Positions 41,357 through 50,138 of a stretch of DNA of 64,000 nt are shown piece by piece. The notes beneath the pieces are model-generated. The model ran no database searches. It was not told the origin of the DNA and worked only from the letters and a program-made list of their open reading frames with translations. The stretch is taken from contig CAIMLR010000036.1 of assembly GCA_903842345.1 (NCBI GenBank), forward strand, positions 124,001 to 188,000, given 5' to 3'. Made by a program: the position numbers and the translations under genes. The DNA is from an uncultured Myxococcales bacterium (lineage in GTDB: Bacteria; Myxococcota_A; UBA9042). How positions within the stretch are numbered: position 1 is the stretch's first letter; each line of letters opens with the position of its first letter.

Positions 41357-41479
41357 TCAGGCAGTCTTCTTCTGCTTCTGCGGCATCGCATTCACCAGCG
41401 CCGCCAAGCTCACGCGCGCCGTCAGAACCGCCAAACCCACGCCACTCGCAATCGTGCCAATCAGAACCGCGCTACCCAT
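41357..41479 (-). CDS. Small single-span membrane protein (40 residues)
   Basis: A 40-residue gene with a strong ribosome-binding site: GGAGG seven bases before ATG 41479. A candidate promoter (41509-41536) lies upstream. The protein has one hydrophobic segment (about residues 4-24, VLIGTIASGVGLAVLTAR) and a basic Lys-rich tail (MPQKQKKTA), so it should insert with the tail in the cytoplasm. No homologue is recognised. The combination of promoter, RBS and typical small-protein layout is the reason to call it a gene. Confidence 0.5.
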   Translation of the reverse strand: MGSAVLIGTIASGVGLAVLTARVSLAALVNAMPQKQKKTA

Positions 41480-41508
41480 GTGACACCTCCGGATTTGAGC
41501 CGGACACG

Positions 41509-41536
41509 AAGGTACGATCGGAATGGCGAAGCGCAA
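41509..41536 (-). promoter_or_regulatory. Candidate promoter of the small membrane protein gene
   Basis: On the minus strand TTGCGC (41536-41531), a 16-base spacer and TACCTT (41514-41509), giving a leader of roughly 20-25 bases. Confidence 0.4.
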
Positions 41537-41570
41537 GAAAATCGCGAGTCGTGGATCGGGGTTAGGGCGC

Positions 41571-41608
41571 CCGCGGCCGATCGTGTGACATCTTGCCCGA
41601 GGCCGCGG
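41571..41608. terminator. Inverted repeat past the radical SAM gene
   Basis: CCGCGGCC (41571-41578) and GGCCGCGG (41601-41608) form a perfect eight-pair stem with a 22-base loop, about 70 bases after the stop of the minus-strand radical SAM gene. Terminator function is inferred from position. Confidence 0.35.
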
Positions 41609-41678
41609 CAAAAGACGGCGGGACGCGAATACCAGGGGACTCCCACCCTCGATTCGGGCGGGTTCCCGGCCCTGCCGC

Positions 41679-43370
41679 CTACGCGACCGGACTGACCGCC
41701 GGCACGCCGCGCAACCGCCGACCCAGCGCCTGACTGAACTGCGCCATCGTCACATCGCTCAGCCCCGTGGCAACATGCTGGAAACGCGGGACAAACCGCC
41801 CATCCGGCGCTTCGTCGGCGCGCACCGTCAGCGTCACGTTGCCTTCCGCGCCGGCAAACTCCAGATCAACGGCAACCTGATCCGCATGCTTGCGGAGCGC
41901 GCCCGGCTTCAGATTCGCCAGCGGCTCGCCGCGCAGCCGATCGACAAGGCCAGCCAGTTGCCGCCACGCCTGGGTCTCGCGCTGGCGCGTCGCCGCGTCC
42001 TGCCGCTGCTGGAGGTGCCACGCGCGGTCCAACGCCTCAGCCGAGATCGCCGGCAGCGTCGCGCCCAACACGACGGCAAGCGCTTGAAGCGCCTCGTTCA
42101 GGCCGGCCAATGACTCCGCCGCTGGCGCTTGCGGCCCCGCGCCAAAGAACGCCGCCTCCAGCCGCTCGCCGCTGAGCGTGTACCAGCCCGCGCGCGCGCC
42201 ACGTCGTCCCGGCCGCCGCAGGCTCAGACGCCACTGCGCGCCGTCGGGCTGGGACGCCTGCATGGGCGTCGCAACCTCGATCTCCACAGTCGCGTCGTTC
42301 GTTCGGGTAATGCGCCACGCGCCGGATCGCGCCACCGCCTCAATCGCCGGCCGCGCCAGCAGCATGAAGTGGTGCCCCGCCGTGTCGCGCCGCCAGAGGT
42401 CGTCGGTGCTGATCGGCTGGAACTCGGCATCGCCGTAGAATTCCCGGTACTTGTCAAAGACGCCCGAGCACGACTGATTGAAGACGCAGCGTTCGCAGCC
42501 GAGCGGCTTGTGCTTGTCCGACCGCTTGTCTTCATACTTGTTGAAGCCGAGCTGCGTCCCGCCTTCGCCGTCCGCCGCGACGGTCACCGTCAACTCGCCG
42601 TCGTGGTGAATGCGGTGGCTGACCGACGGCGCGGTGCAATACGGCACGTTGCCAAAATTCAGGTCGAAATCCGGACCCAGCTTCTCGTCGCAGCGCGCGA
42701 GCAGTTCGGCAAACTTCGGCGCCATGTCCGTGTAGCGCGCCATAATCGAGCGAAGATGCGCATCGGTGCGGTCGCCCGAGTCCCGTGGCCGGATCATGTC
42801 CAGGTGCAGGTTCTCAAAGTTGTACGTCGCGGCCATGTCGGCCAGCGTGGCGATCGACCGCCAATTCGACGCAACGACGCACATGTTGCCCGTCAGCCGC
42901 GCGCCCGTGCCCTGCAGTTCGTTCATGCTCGCGACGATCCGGTCCCAGGAACCCGGATTCATCGTCGTCGCGTCGTGCTCGTCCTGGGTGCCGCCCTGAA
43001 GGGAGAACCGCCAGATGACGCGCTTGCGCATGTCGGGGCCAAGGCCCGCGAGGATATCGAGCGCGCGTTTCCGAAACGAAGCGCGCGGCGTCATCGTGCC
43101 ATTGGTGAAGATGACGATTTCCTGAAAGTCGAGCTCAACCGCAAATGCCAGGAGGTCGAAGAACGAGCGCTGCATCGTCGGCTCGCCGCCGAGAAAGGTC
43201 ATCTTGGTAGCGCCCGAGTTGCGCGCTTCCAGGATCTGGCTGCGAATCGGCGCGGCGGGCAACTGCGGCGCACGCTTCTGTTCGCTCAACTGACCGCTGA
43301 CGCAGAACACGCACCTGTTGTTGCACAGGTGGCCGAGCTGAACTTCAACTTGCAGAATCGGCTCGGCCAT
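41679..43370 (-). CDS. Radical SAM protein with SPASM-like Cys cluster and long C-terminal domain
   Basis: A 563-residue enzyme. The radical SAM [4Fe-4S] ligands Cys16, Cys20 and Cys23 (CNNRCVFC) lie at the very N-terminus; the GGEPTM motif and FTNGT strand follow. Around residue 295 a second cluster motif (CERCVFNQSCSG...YREFYG) resembles SPASM-type auxiliary Fe-S sites of peptide-modifying enzymes. Residues about 350-563 form an unknown domain with beta-rich then helical parts. No small precursor-peptide gene or RiPP exporter is adjacent, so the substrate is unknown. ATG 43370 is chosen because homologous similarity begins there. Confidence 0.78.
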   Translation of the reverse strand: MAEPILQVEVQLGHLCNNRCVFCVSGQLSEQKRAPQLPAAPIRSQILEARNSGATKMTFLGGEPTMQRSFFDLLAFAVELDFQEIVIFTNGTMTPRASFRKRALDILAGLGPDMRKRVIWRFSLQGGTQDEHDATTMNPGSWDRIVASMNELQGTGARLTGNMCVVASNWRSIATLADMAATYNFENLHLDMIRPRDSGDRTDAHLRSIMARYTDMAPKFAELLARCDEKLGPDFDLNFGNVPYCTAPSVSHRIHHDGELTVTVAADGEGGTQLGFNKYEDKRSDKHKPLGCERCVFNQSCSGVFDKYREFYGDAEFQPISTDDLWRRDTAGHHFMLLARPAIEAVARSGAWRITRTNDATVEIEVATPMQASQPDGAQWRLSLRRPGRRGARAGWYTLSGERLEAAFFGAGPQAPAAESLAGLNEALQALAVVLGATLPAISAEALDRAWHLQQRQDAATRQRETQAWRQLAGLVDRLRGEPLANLKPGALRKHADQVAVDLEFAGAEGNVTLTVRADEAPDGRFVPRFQHVATGLSDVTMAQFSQALGRRLRGVPAVSPVA

Positions 43371-43467
43371 GACCCATCCGCGCACAGTGAGGCGCCTTGT
43401 GAGCATACACGCGTCGCGGTCGACGGCAACGAGCGATTGCTGCGACCGCCACAACGCTGCGCAGGGA

Positions 43468-43926
43468 CTAGCCTTTCACCCAGCGCTCCAGCGCTGAACG
43501 GTGCGGCGCCGACGGGCGACGGGACGTGACTTGCTCCCACGCCGTCTCGAGGTCGAGGCCGCCGTGCATCACAAGCCAGGCAATCGCGACGGTCGGCGAA
43601 CGATTGACGCCCGCAGTGCAGTGCAAATAGGTGATGCGATTGGCCGAGCGCATTTCCTGCACCGCCGCCACCGCTGGACTCAAGCCGCGGACAAGCGCCG
43701 TCTCGTCAAAGTCGACGATCGGGTGACGATGCGCGGCGATGCCTTGCGCCATCAGGAATTTCCACAGCAGCGGCCACGGCACGCCGACGGACTGCAGATC
43801 GCGATCCGTTTGCACGCTCACCAGCCCGGTCACGCCGTTCTGCCGGAGGATCGCGATGCGCTCGGGCGAGTCCGGCACCGGCCCCACCCACAGTCCATCG
43901 GCAACTTCGTCGATTTCAAACGCCAT
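43468..43926 (-). CDS. Dual-specificity protein phosphatase-like protein
   Basis: A 152-residue cytoplasmic phosphatase of the DSP family. The P-loop HCTAGVNRSP carries the nucleophile Cys103 and Arg109; the general-acid Asp73 sits in VDFDE. It likely removes phosphate from Ser/Thr/Tyr proteins or a small phosphorylated molecule; the substrate is unknown. The start overlaps the stop of the PEGA gene by ATGA coupling. Confidence 0.85.
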   Translation of the reverse strand: MAFEIDEVADGLWVGPVPDSPERIAILRQNGVTGLVSVQTDRDLQSVGVPWPLLWKFLMAQGIAAHRHPIVDFDETALVRGLSPAVAAVQEMRSANRITYLHCTAGVNRSPTVAIAWLVMHGGLDLETAWEQVTSRRPSAPHRSALERWVKG

Positions 43927-44795
43927 CAGAACCGCCAGCCGAGGAGCGCCATCGCGCCATTGCCCCAGCGTGTGACTTTCACGTCGAAGGTGCCGTCCTT
44001 GGTGGGCGGCGTGCCGACTTCATCCATGTTGTGTTTGAGCAAGAGCGTGCCGCCGACAAAGCCCGCGGTGCCCACGCCGAGCAACGTCCAGCGCGTCGCT
44101 TCCCCGCCCACTTTGTCATACTGCGTCGCGGCATCGATGATGAGCGCGGTGACCACGAGCGCGCCGCCGCCCACGATGCCGACCCACGCGAGCACGTTGT
44201 TGACCGGCATGTCGAACTTCTCGAGGCTCGCCGTAATCTCGGTCGTGTGGCCGCCGGTGACGTCGACCGACGCCTTGCGCCCCACGTAGCCCGGCTGCGT
44301 CACGACGACGGTGTGCGAGCCGATGCCGACGTCCTGCAACACCTGCCCGGCCGCGACTTGCGCCGCCTTGCCGTCAATCTCGACCTTCGCGCCTTCCCCG
44401 ACGTGCAGCAGCAGCTTGCCTGCCGACCACGCTTCCGCGCGCGCTTCTCCGCCCGCCGGCACGTTGGCCTCCCCTTTGACCGTCAGGCCGTTGGCGAATT
44501 TCACGGTCCAGGCGACCTTGCCCGCAGGCATGCCCAGCTTGTTGTCGCCCTTCTTCAACGACGCGGCTTGGCCGCCGATGGTCGCCTCATCCGTGTCCGC
44601 ATCGACCACGAGGATCAGCGAACCCGGCGCGAGCGGCGCCTCCGCAGTGACGGCCGCTGGCAAAGCCACAGGAGCGGGCGCAGGCGCGACGGCGGCGGCT
44701 TCTGGCGCCTTTGGCTTGGGCGGCGCAACTTTGGCCTGGGCAGTTCCGGCGACAAGCGCGGACACGAGGAGGAAACCGAGCGTGCGATGCATCAT
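43926..44795 (-). CDS. Exported PEGA-domain protein with two C-terminal membrane helices
   Basis: A 289-residue protein with a signal peptide (MMHRTLGFLLVSALVAGTAQA), a Pro/Ala linker, a region like PEGA beta repeats (KLLLHVGEGAKVEIDGK and GSHTVVVTQPGYVG) and two predicted transmembrane helices near the C-terminus (VLAWVGIVGGGALVVTALII; WTLLGVGTAGFVGGTLLL). PEGA domains are short beta modules on bacterial surface proteins, often of unknown ligand. Start at ATG 44795 (GGGAG six bases upstream). Its stop overlaps the phosphatase gene. Confidence 0.72.
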   Translation of the reverse strand: MMHRTLGFLLVSALVAGTAQAKVAPPKPKAPEAAAVAPAPAPVALPAAVTAEAPLAPGSLILVVDADTDEATIGGQAASLKKGDNKLGMPAGKVAWTVKFANGLTVKGEANVPAGGEARAEAWSAGKLLLHVGEGAKVEIDGKAAQVAAGQVLQDVGIGSHTVVVTQPGYVGRKASVDVTGGHTTEITASLEKFDMPVNNVLAWVGIVGGGALVVTALIIDAATQYDKVGGEATRWTLLGVGTAGFVGGTLLLKHNMDEVGTPPTKDGTFDVKVTRWGNGAMALLGWRF

Positions 44796-44961
44796 TTCAT
44801 GCTCCCAATCTGGCGGTGCGCGCAAGCAGGCCCGGTCCGGCGGGAATTCGGGCAGTCGCGGACGTCGTGCATGCGCGCGATTCACCACAGCGTAGCCGAA
44901 CGGCTGCTGCAGGCCAAGCGCCGATTGCCCGCCGCGCCGCAGGAATCCGTGCTGGTACCCG

Positions 44962-44990
44962 TTGCGACAGACCGCTTGAGACGCTAGTCT
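44962..44990 (+). promoter_or_regulatory. Promoter of the Cys-rich lipoprotein gene at 45024
   Basis: TTGCGA (44962-44967), a 17-base spacer and TAGTCT (44985-44990), 34 bases before the start codon in the 228-base divergent spacer. Confidence 0.55.
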
Positions 44991-45023
44991 CGAAAGCCCG
45001 GTCCTGATGGGCAAAGGCACACG

Positions 45024-46112
45024 ATGGGTCTGTCGCGCAAGACAATGTTGAAATGGGGGTTGCTCTCGGGCATCGCCATGGCCGCGGTCACGGGCTGCGG
45101 CGACGACGCGAGCGCGACCGCGCAGGACGCCGTGGGCGGCCTCAACAACGACGCGACGACCGACGACGCCAGCCAGACGGGCACCGATGGCGACGGCGCA
45201 ACACTCAGCGACGCCAACCAGACACCGGGCAACATCGGCAAGCCGTGCGCCGCGACCGCCGACTGTCCCGGCGAGTTGAAGTGCATCGAGACGAACGCCG
45301 CGACGGGCGATGGCATCTGCTCGCAGGCTTGCGCCACGACCGCGAACTGCCCCGCCGGCGGCTTCTGCCACATCGTCGGCAAGCAGATGGCGTGCACGCT
45401 GGCGGGCCTCTGCGACCCGTGCAAGGACGATGCGGACTGCGGCGCCAATGCCCCGCTGTGCGCGCCCGGCAAGGACGGCAAGACGTTCTGCACCGCGGCG
45501 TGCGCGTTCGGCGACAAGACCTGCCAGCCCGGCTACTCGTGCGAGCAGTATGGCAGCGCGATTGATGACTTCGCCTGCCGCCCCGACTATGGCGCCTGCT
45601 CCGGCGGCGGTGAAGCATGCGCGCCGTGCCAAGCGCAATCCGACTGCAAGAGCGGCACGCAGTGCCTCACGTCGCCCGACACGGGCGAACGCGCGTGTTT
45701 CGCGACATGCACAAAGGCCACCGACTGCGCCGCTGGCTTTGACTGCTCGCCCAAGGGCATCTGCAGCCGGCTCGTGCCCGACGCCGATCCCAAGAAGCCC
45801 GCCACGTACGTCCAGACCTGCGCCAAGGCCAGCCGCGGCTACTGCGACCCGTGCACGGACGATTGGCAATGCGCCTCGAGCCGCTGCGGCACGACGGCGG
45901 GCCAATCGTTCTGCGTCGAGCCCACCGAGTGCGTGAAGGCGAATGAAACGAAGGATTGCGCCGATGGCACCTTCTGCGTGCCATCCAACAAGGGCATGAT
46001 CTGCGCGCCGCCGCCGTCCTGGAAATGCCAAGGCTACAAAGCCTGCCTCGGCAAAACGGTCCCGTGCAACAACACAGAAGTGTGCAGCGACGGCCTGTGC
46101 AAACCCAAATAA
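45024..46112 (+). CDS. Cys-rich lipoprotein
   Basis: A 362-residue exported protein. The signal peptide ends at a lipobox (AVTGC), then a long Asp/Thr/Gln linker precedes a domain with about forty cysteines arranged as Cx(3-6)C modules (for example GKPCAATADCPG, CDPCKDDADCG, CAPCQAQSDCKSG). These small disulfide-rich modules resemble those of myxobacterial surface proteins. They share the DxDC-type spacing seen elsewhere in this window but are not the CDDGNPCT repeat. The ATG at 45024 is the first in frame; one at 45045 would still leave the lipobox intact. Confidence 0.7.
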   Translation: MGLSRKTMLKWGLLSGIAMAAVTGCGDDASATAQDAVGGLNNDATTDDASQTGTDGDGATLSDANQTPGNIGKPCAATADCPGELKCIETNAATGDGICSQACATTANCPAGGFCHIVGKQMACTLAGLCDPCKDDADCGANAPLCAPGKDGKTFCTAACAFGDKTCQPGYSCEQYGSAIDDFACRPDYGACSGGGEACAPCQAQSDCKSGTQCLTSPDTGERACFATCTKATDCAAGFDCSPKGICSRLVPDADPKKPATYVQTCAKASRGYCDPCTDDWQCASSRCGTTAGQSFCVEPTECVKANETKDCADGTFCVPSNKGMICAPPPSWKCQGYKACLGKTVPCNNTEVCSDGLCKPK

Positions 46113-46156
46113 CGCACGGCCGCCAAGCCTTGCCCAGCTGTTTCTGGAGCCCCTAG

Positions 46157-46945
46157 ATGATCGATCGCGCCCACCACGCCCCGCTGCTTTCCGCACGCCG
46201 CATTCTGGACCGCCTGCTCGCCGCCGCGGAGGTCGAGTCCAGGCGCTCGGGTCGGCGTTCCTGGGTCGCGCTGGACATGGACGGCACGCTGTTTGACAAC
46301 CGCCCGCGGACGCTGGCGATCCTCCACAGTTTTGCGATGACCCACCGCGAGGCGCTGCCGCAGCTCCTTCACGCGGTGCAGAAGCTGACCCTGGACGATC
46401 TGCACTACACGCCGTCGCAGGCCGTGGACGCGCTCAACTTGCCCGAGAAGGATCTCGGCGAGCGGTTCGTGAACTACTGGCGGCAGCGCTTCTTTACCAA
46501 CTCGTTCCAGCCGCTGGATCACGTGGAGCCAGGCGCGGCGGAATTTGCCCATCGCCTCGTCGATGCTGGCCTCGGCGTCGTCTACCTGACCGGCCGCGAT
46601 CGCCCCGGCATGATGCACGGCGTCCTGCAAAGCCTGGACGCCCACGGCTTTCCGCTGATGAGCCCGCAGACGCAGGTCGTGCTGAAGCCGGATTTCCAGC
46701 ACGACGACGTGGATTTCAAGCGGATCGCGCTGGCGGAGCTGGCCAAGAATGGCCCGATCGTCGGCCTCGTGGACAACGAGCCGGGCATCGTCAACATGGC
46801 GCTGGAAGTGCTGCCTGACATGCTCTGCGTGCGCATTCTGCGGCCGCACGCGCCCAATCCGCCGCGCCTCGATGCGCGCGCTGTGCAGATCCCGTCGTTC
46901 CGTCTGGACGTCGAGTTTCCCGATATGACGGAAGCTGCGGATTGA
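46157..46945 (+). CDS. HAD-superfamily hydrolase
   Basis: A 262-residue cytoplasmic phosphatase of the haloacid dehalogenase fold. Motif I DMDGTLFD (two catalytic Asp), motif II LTGRD (Thr) and motif IV VDNEPG (metal Asp) are visible; Lys of motif III lies before VDFKRI. A long insertion between motifs I and II forms the helical cap. No specific substrate can be assigned. TGGAG precedes the ATG. Confidence 0.83.
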   Translation: MIDRAHHAPLLSARRILDRLLAAAEVESRRSGRRSWVALDMDGTLFDNRPRTLAILHSFAMTHREALPQLLHAVQKLTLDDLHYTPSQAVDALNLPEKDLGERFVNYWRQRFFTNSFQPLDHVEPGAAEFAHRLVDAGLGVVYLTGRDRPGMMHGVLQSLDAHGFPLMSPQTQVVLKPDFQHDDVDFKRIALAELAKNGPIVGLVDNEPGIVNMALEVLPDMLCVRILRPHAPNPPRLDARAVQIPSFRLDVEFPDMTEAAD

Positions 46946-46970
46946 CATAACGGCGCAGTCCCCGTATCTT
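46942..46970 (+). promoter_or_regulatory. Strong promoter ahead of the PxxKW gene
   Basis: TTGACA (46942-46947), a 17-base spacer and TATCTT (46965-46970). The -35 overlaps the stop codon of the HAD gene and the start codon lies 44 bases past the -10. Confidence 0.65.
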
Positions 46971-47013
46971 CTTCGCCGCTTTTGCGCGGCCAGACCGCAT
47001 CAGGATTCCTACC

Positions 47014-47280
47014 ATGTCCGACGCTATCAACGCTCCCGCCGCCGACGCGGCCACCCTCGCCCGCTTCACGAAGTTCGGCTTCACGCCGATCGTCAGCCAG
47101 TGCGTGGGCTGCGCTCATGTTCGCGCGAACGACGGCGTGGGCTTCTGCAACAGCTACGCCAATCCGACCGCCAAGTGGTCGTCCGGCATGTGCAACTTCG
47201 CGACGCACGCCAAGGTCGAGAAGGTCAAAGACACCAAGACGGTCAACCCGATCAAGGCGTCCAAGCGCGGCGGCAAGTAG
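47014..47280 (+). CDS. PxxKW family cysteine-rich protein
   Basis: An 88-residue protein with four cysteines: SQCVGCAH, GFCNSY, and GMCNFATH, with PTAKW between the third and fourth. This is the PxxKW family signature (QCxGC...CxxY.xPxxKW...C). The family is spread through Deltaproteobacteria and has no known function; the Cys pattern would suit an iron-sulfur or zinc site. The basic tail (VKDTKTVNPIKASKRGGK) is longer than in the homologues I recall. It has its own promoter. Confidence 0.75.
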   Translation: MSDAINAPAADAATLARFTKFGFTPIVSQCVGCAHVRANDGVGFCNSYANPTAKWSSGMCNFATHAKVEKVKDTKTVNPIKASKRGGK

Positions 47281-47327
47281 TCTTTTTTCCGCAGCACTGC
47301 GTCGAACTTTGACGCGCGGGAGTGCCC

Positions 47328-48125
47328 ATGGAACCGAACGCGATCGCGGACGACTTGGTCTTGCGGCGTGATGAGGGGCCAGTTGCCCTCCTGACGCTCA
47401 ATCGGCCCAAAGCCCTGAATGCGCTGAACCAGCCGCTGTTGCAGCGGTTGGCGGAGCGTCTGCGCGAGTTGGCGGTCGATTCCAACGTGCGCGTCGTCGT
47501 GCTCACGGGTTCCGGCGAAAAGGCTTTCGTGGCCGGCGCGGACATCGCGGAGATGGCCGACTATGACGCGGCGACTGCCCAGCACTTTGCCCTCGCGGGA
47601 CAGAACGTGTTCAACCACATCGCGACCCTCGGCAAGCCGATGATCGCGGCGGTGAACGGTTTTGCCCTGGGCGGCGGCTGCGAGCTGGTGCTGGCCTGCG
47701 ACTTCGCCATCGCCTCGCAAAAAGCCAAGTTTGGTTTGCCAGAAGTGACGCTCGGGGTGATTCCGGGCTTTGGCGGCACGCAGCGCCTCGCGCGGCTGAT
47801 CGGGCGCCACAACGCGCTGCGCTGGATTCTCACCGGCGACGTGCATGGCGCGGACGAAGCGCTGCGCCTGGGCCTCGTGACGCAGCTTGTCGAGCCGGAG
47901 CTGCTGCTGCCGGTCGCGCTGGAAATCGCCCAGCGGATCGCGACGCGTGGGCCGCTGGCCATGCGGGCGGCGAAGCAAGTCGTGGATCAGGGCTGGGATG
48001 CGCCGTTGGCCGATGGCCTGCGCAAGGAGGCTGCCGCGTTCGGCAAGCTGTTCCGCAGCGACGACCAGAAAGAGGGCATGGCCGCGTTCATGCAGAAGCG
48101 TCCGGCCAAGTTCACCGGCAAATAG
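47328..48125 (+). CDS. Enoyl-CoA hydratase/isomerase family protein
   Basis: A 265-residue crotonase-fold enzyme acting on 2-enoyl-CoA thioesters. The oxyanion-hole segments FVAGADIAEM and ALGGGCELVLACD and both catalytic glutamates (GGGCE and FGLPEVTLGVIPGFGGTQRL) are present, which marks a true hydratase rather than an inactive paralogue. ATG 47328 has GGGAG five bases upstream. No other beta-oxidation genes are adjacent, so the pathway is uncertain. Confidence 0.9.
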   Translation: MEPNAIADDLVLRRDEGPVALLTLNRPKALNALNQPLLQRLAERLRELAVDSNVRVVVLTGSGEKAFVAGADIAEMADYDAATAQHFALAGQNVFNHIATLGKPMIAAVNGFALGGGCELVLACDFAIASQKAKFGLPEVTLGVIPGFGGTQRLARLIGRHNALRWILTGDVHGADEALRLGLVTQLVEPELLLPVALEIAQRIATRGPLAMRAAKQVVDQGWDAPLADGLRKEAAAFGKLFRSDDQKEGMAAFMQKRPAKFTGK

Positions 48126-48140
48126 GCCCCGTTCGCGCGG

Positions 48141-50099
48141 TTACGGCGTCGGCTTCAGCACAAACCGCGCCACCGCCTGCTGGCCGTCGATCTGCATCCA
48201 CCGCCGCCAGGAGATACCGCCCGAGGCGATCGCCACGAGATGCGGCCCGCGCGCGATGCCGTCCAACCGCAAGGACGCGCCCGGCTGCAGCGTCATCTCC
48301 GCGCCGCCATCGACTGAGACCTGCGCGACCGCCTGACCCTGCCAGCCAATCTCCAGCGCCGCGCGATCCGCCGCCGGCAGCGCCAACTCGACTTGCTGCG
48401 TCGGCGCCACGAGGCCGAGAAACGTGTGGGCGCGGCCCTTGTCATCCCGCACTTCCGCCTGCACCTGGCCCGCCGTCACCGGCACCACGACCGGCTCACC
48501 GGGCTGGGCTTCCGCCACTTCCACGCCGCGCACGCGCACCGTCACCGGCTGCGTTCCAGCCGTCAACTTCAAGGAGCCCGTCGGCGGCTTGATCGTCAGC
48601 GTGCGGCGCTCGCCGTCCACAACGTCCAGCTCAATCACCGCCTGCGTGCCCGAGCGCAGCGCCCGCGCCTCCACCCGATGGGCCCCCGGCCGCGCGTTCA
48701 TGCGCACGGACTTGCCCGGCAGCAGCTTGAACTGCGCCGCGCCATCCAGCCGCACCAGCAGCGGCTCCGCGTAGGTCGACGCCACAATCAGCCCCGTCAA
48801 CTTGCTCTTGACCTGCCACAGCATCTCTTTGCCGACGAGCAACGTCATCCCGCGCTTCCACGCGCGATCGCCAACCTGCGCCTTGGCGACGAGCGAGAGC
48901 CGCCCCGCCGGCACTTTGGCCTCCGCCATCTTGCCTATCGCCACCGCCATCGTCTGGTCGTCGGGAAGCGTCACGATGATCGGCACGCCGGTCGAATTCT
49001 TCACGCGCAGCACCGCCATCGGCCGCGTGATGCGCCACACGATCGCGTCCGGATCCGTCCGCGCGTGAAAATCCTGGCGATACTTCAGGCCCGAATCGCG
49101 GCCCACGAGCACCGCGCCGAACGTCCGCCGCGGAACCCGCACCTGCAGCGTCCCCAGCACGTCCATGACCGTTCCCCACTCGCGCAGCCCAGGCGGAATA
49201 TCGAGCAATTCACCCGACAGGTTCGCCACCGTCACCGCGATTTCCGGCGACTTGCCCAGCGGCTCACCAGCCGGCGACGCCACGATCTCAAACTTCTTGG
49301 TCTTGCCCGACGGAAAGAACGTCAGCAGCACCTGGTGCTTGCCCGCGCCGAGCCCCAGCACGCGGATCTCGTTCTCCGCGGCCACGTCGCCAAAGCCGAC
49401 GCCGTCCACGACGACGTGCGCCGCCTCGTTCTCGTGATTGTGCACTTGCGTCCAGGTCGGCGGCGGCTGCCACGTCACGGTCGTCGTATCACCCGCGGCC
49501 AGCCGCACGCGCTTGGTGTCCCGGCGCTGGCTGATCTTGCCGCGCGCCAGCAGCGTGTGCGCCCCCGCATCCACCGGACCCACGGTCTTTTGCTTGCCGG
49601 CTTCCAGCTTGCCAATGTCGTGGCCGTCCAACTGCAGGCGCTGCGTTTCGCCGGTCGCGTTGACGATCTGCAGCGTCGCCCCCGGCGCGATCAGCGTCTC
49701 CTCGCGCAGCCGCAGGCCCTTCACATCCAGCCGACCGCCATACTGCCAGCCGTGCGGCGAGGATACCTGCCACCCGACGACGTCCTCCTGCGCGCACACC
49801 CGCTGCGTCTGCTTGGGCGCGATCTGCAGCGGCGCCGCTTCGCCGATGGTCAACGTCAGCGTCGCGCTGCTGGCATTGCGAAAGGCCACGATCGCCCGCG
49901 GGCATTGCGACGCGCTTTCCAGCGTCGCCGCGAGCGGAAGTGCCACCGGCGGATTGCCCGGCGCCTCCGGCTGCCGCGACGTCGACCGACCTTGGATCTG
50001 CACGTTGACGACCTTGCCCCAGCGCGGATTCTTGGCGTGCACGGGCAGCGCGATCAGCGCGACGAGCAGGAACAGCAACAGGCGGGCGGACAACTTCAT
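48141..50099 (-). CDS. Exported beta-rich protein with PEGA-like repeats
   Basis: A 652-residue protein with a signal peptide (MKLSARLLLFLLVALIALPVHA). The rest is a chain of short beta-strand modules with the G-x-H-x-V-x-A pattern of PEGA-type repeats (LDAGAHTLLARGK, LGAGKHQVLLTFF, RPGAHRVEARA, GIARGPHLVAIASG). No catalytic motif, transmembrane anchor or lipobox is seen. It may act as a periplasmic or surface scaffold. It ends the minus-strand set that runs from ftsY; the gap to the GH36 gene is 39 bases. Confidence 0.6.
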   Translation of the reverse strand: MKLSARLLLFLLVALIALPVHAKNPRWGKVVNVQIQGRSTSRQPEAPGNPPVALPLAATLESASQCPRAIVAFRNASSATLTLTIGEAAPLQIAPKQTQRVCAQEDVVGWQVSSPHGWQYGGRLDVKGLRLREETLIAPGATLQIVNATGETQRLQLDGHDIGKLEAGKQKTVGPVDAGAHTLLARGKISQRRDTKRVRLAAGDTTTVTWQPPPTWTQVHNHENEAAHVVVDGVGFGDVAAENEIRVLGLGAGKHQVLLTFFPSGKTKKFEIVASPAGEPLGKSPEIAVTVANLSGELLDIPPGLREWGTVMDVLGTLQVRVPRRTFGAVLVGRDSGLKYRQDFHARTDPDAIVWRITRPMAVLRVKNSTGVPIIVTLPDDQTMAVAIGKMAEAKVPAGRLSLVAKAQVGDRAWKRGMTLLVGKEMLWQVKSKLTGLIVASTYAEPLLVRLDGAAQFKLLPGKSVRMNARPGAHRVEARALRSGTQAVIELDVVDGERRTLTIKPPTGSLKLTAGTQPVTVRVRGVEVAEAQPGEPVVVPVTAGQVQAEVRDDKGRAHTFLGLVAPTQQVELALPAADRAALEIGWQGQAVAQVSVDGGAEMTLQPGASLRLDGIARGPHLVAIASGGISWRRWMQIDGQQAVARFVLKPTP

Positions 50100-50138
50100 G
50101 GCACTACTTTGCAGCACGCGGGCCACATGTCAAAGAGG

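Noticed and set aside
43926-46196. Minus-strand frame of 756 codons covering the PEGA gene
   Set aside because: Only the 289 residues from ATG 44795 have a signal peptide and RBS; the upstream part is antisense to the Cys-rich lipoprotein gene.
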